Of a stretch of DNA of 5,625 bases, positions 5,144 through 5,625 are shown piece after piece; positions within the stretch are counted from its first letter, which is position 1; each line of letters starts with the position of its first letter. Position numbers and translations under genes: made by a program. The notes under the pieces are model-generated. The model ran no database searches. It was given only the letters and a program-made list of their open reading frames with translations, and was not told the origin of the DNA. Origin of the DNA: Planctomycetota bacterium (lineage in GTDB: Bacteria > Planctomycetota > Phycisphaerae > UBA1845 > PWPN01); NCBI GenBank assembly GCA_016209665.1, contig JACQVT010000810.1, positions 1-5,625 on the forward strand, written 5' to 3'.

Positions 5144-5625
5144 GTGGCATCTGCCCAAGTCGATCGCGTCGAGATCGCCCGGCGGATGATCGAGCGACTC
5201 GATCTGCGGCCGGGCTCGGCGCATCGGTGCCCCTATCTGCCGTCGCAGCAGGCCCGGGACGTCGCGTTCCAGGTCCGACGCTTGCCGCCCGGTTTGTATC
5301 ACTCGTTGATGGACCTCAACTTCCGTCGCAGCGGGTTGATGGTGTATCGGCCGGCGTGCCTGGCGTGCGATCAGTGTCGGGCCATCCGGGTGCCGACGCA
5401 TCGGTTCCGCCCCGATCGTATCCAGCGGCGATGCTGGAGCCGCAACCGCGACGTCGCCGCGGGCATCGCCCCGCCGGTGCCCACGGCGGGAAAGTACGAC
5501 TTGTACCGCCGATACCTGCGGGCGCGCCACAATCGCCAGATGGACGAGGCGTGGGAGGCCTTCAGCGATTTCCTATACCGCTCGCCCGTGGACACGCTGG
5601 AGGTCGTCTACCGGCGCGGCGGCCG
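5144..5625 (+). CDS. bpt: ATE/Bpt-family aminoacyl-tRNA-protein transferase, 5' part
   Basis: Proteins of this family transfer Leu or Arg from a charged tRNA to the N-terminus of proteins beginning with acidic residues, marking them for Clp-type proteolysis (N-degron pathway). The first 160 codons are present, against about 230-250 residues for the bacterial family; the rest is beyond the right edge. Recognised features are HRCPYLP (27-33), the NFRRSG segment (59-64), and YRPACLACDQCRAIRV (68-83) with Cys at 72, 75 and 78. FRPDRIQRR and a LYRRYLRARH stretch that begins the GNAT-like C-terminal half follow. Together with C29, these cysteines resemble the ATE_N cysteine set implicated in metal or iron-sulfur binding. 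GTG 5144 is chosen because an in-frame TGA lies at 5126-5128 and GGAG (5135-5138) stands 5 nt upstream; ATG 5186 is the alternative. Whether it adds Leu (Bpt) or Arg (Ate) cannot be told here. Family assignment is firm, the symbol less so. Confidence 0.85.
   Translation, partial: MASAQVDRVEIARRMIERLDLRPGSAHRCPYLPSQQARDVAFQVRRLPPGLYHSLMDLNFRRSGLMVYRPACLACDQCRAIRVPTHRFRPDRIQRRCWSRNRDVAAGIAPPVPTAGKYDLYRRYLRARHNRQMDEAWEAFSDFLYRSPVDTLEVVYRRGG

Overview
The window is a GC-rich (roughly two thirds G+C by eye) stretch of bacterial chromosome with mostly housekeeping metabolism. It holds six protein genes: the 3' part of gatA, a GNAT acetyltransferase and a metal-dependent amidohydrolase in a tight two-gene unit, a convergent gene for a shortened aldo/keto-reductase-like protein, cysK, and the 5' part of an ATE/Bpt-family aminoacyl-tRNA-protein transferase. 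The protein styles, the high GC, the weak Shine-Dalgarno signals in places and the dispersed palindrome types suggest a Planctomycetes-like bacterium (Phycisphaerae or a relative). That placement is inference, because no rRNA or clade-specific marker is present.

Layout: gatA (+) runs in from the left edge and stops at 926. The gap 927-1149 holds a short fossil of a cysK 3' end (928-975) and copy 1 of a repeat element made of inverted arrays of an 8-bp unit (976-1100). The GNAT gene (1150-1959, +) and the amidohydrolase (1965-3212, +) follow with a 5-nt gap. A short convergent gap (3213-3281) holds two adjacent hairpins. The AKR-like gene is on the minus strand (3956-3282). A divergent gap (3957-4085) carries a good sigma70-type promoter and a strong Shine-Dalgarno for cysK (4086-5030, +). 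Six nucleotides after the cysK stop comes copy 2 of the octamer element (5031-5139), and bpt (5144 to the right edge, +) starts just behind it.

The most notable observation is that the two octamer elements lie in direct orientation around a 4,055-bp block, and that both are preceded at exactly the same spacing by the last codons of a cysK gene. At 4998-5030 these codons belong to the intact cysK. At 943-975 they are an orphan piece still readable as YLSTPLF and a stop, stranded behind gatA. This points to a duplication or recombination event mediated by, or captured in, the element. The element is also notable for changing length symmetrically: five octamers per arm in copy 1, four per arm in copy 2, around a loop of 31 nt in both.

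I see no evidence for a new multi-gene system such as defence, CRISPR, biosynthesis or an integrated phage. The genes are functionally miscellaneous: tRNA-dependent amidation, an acetyltransferase with unknown substrate, a deaminase-type hydrolase, cysteine synthesis, and N-terminal protein tagging linked to protein turnover.
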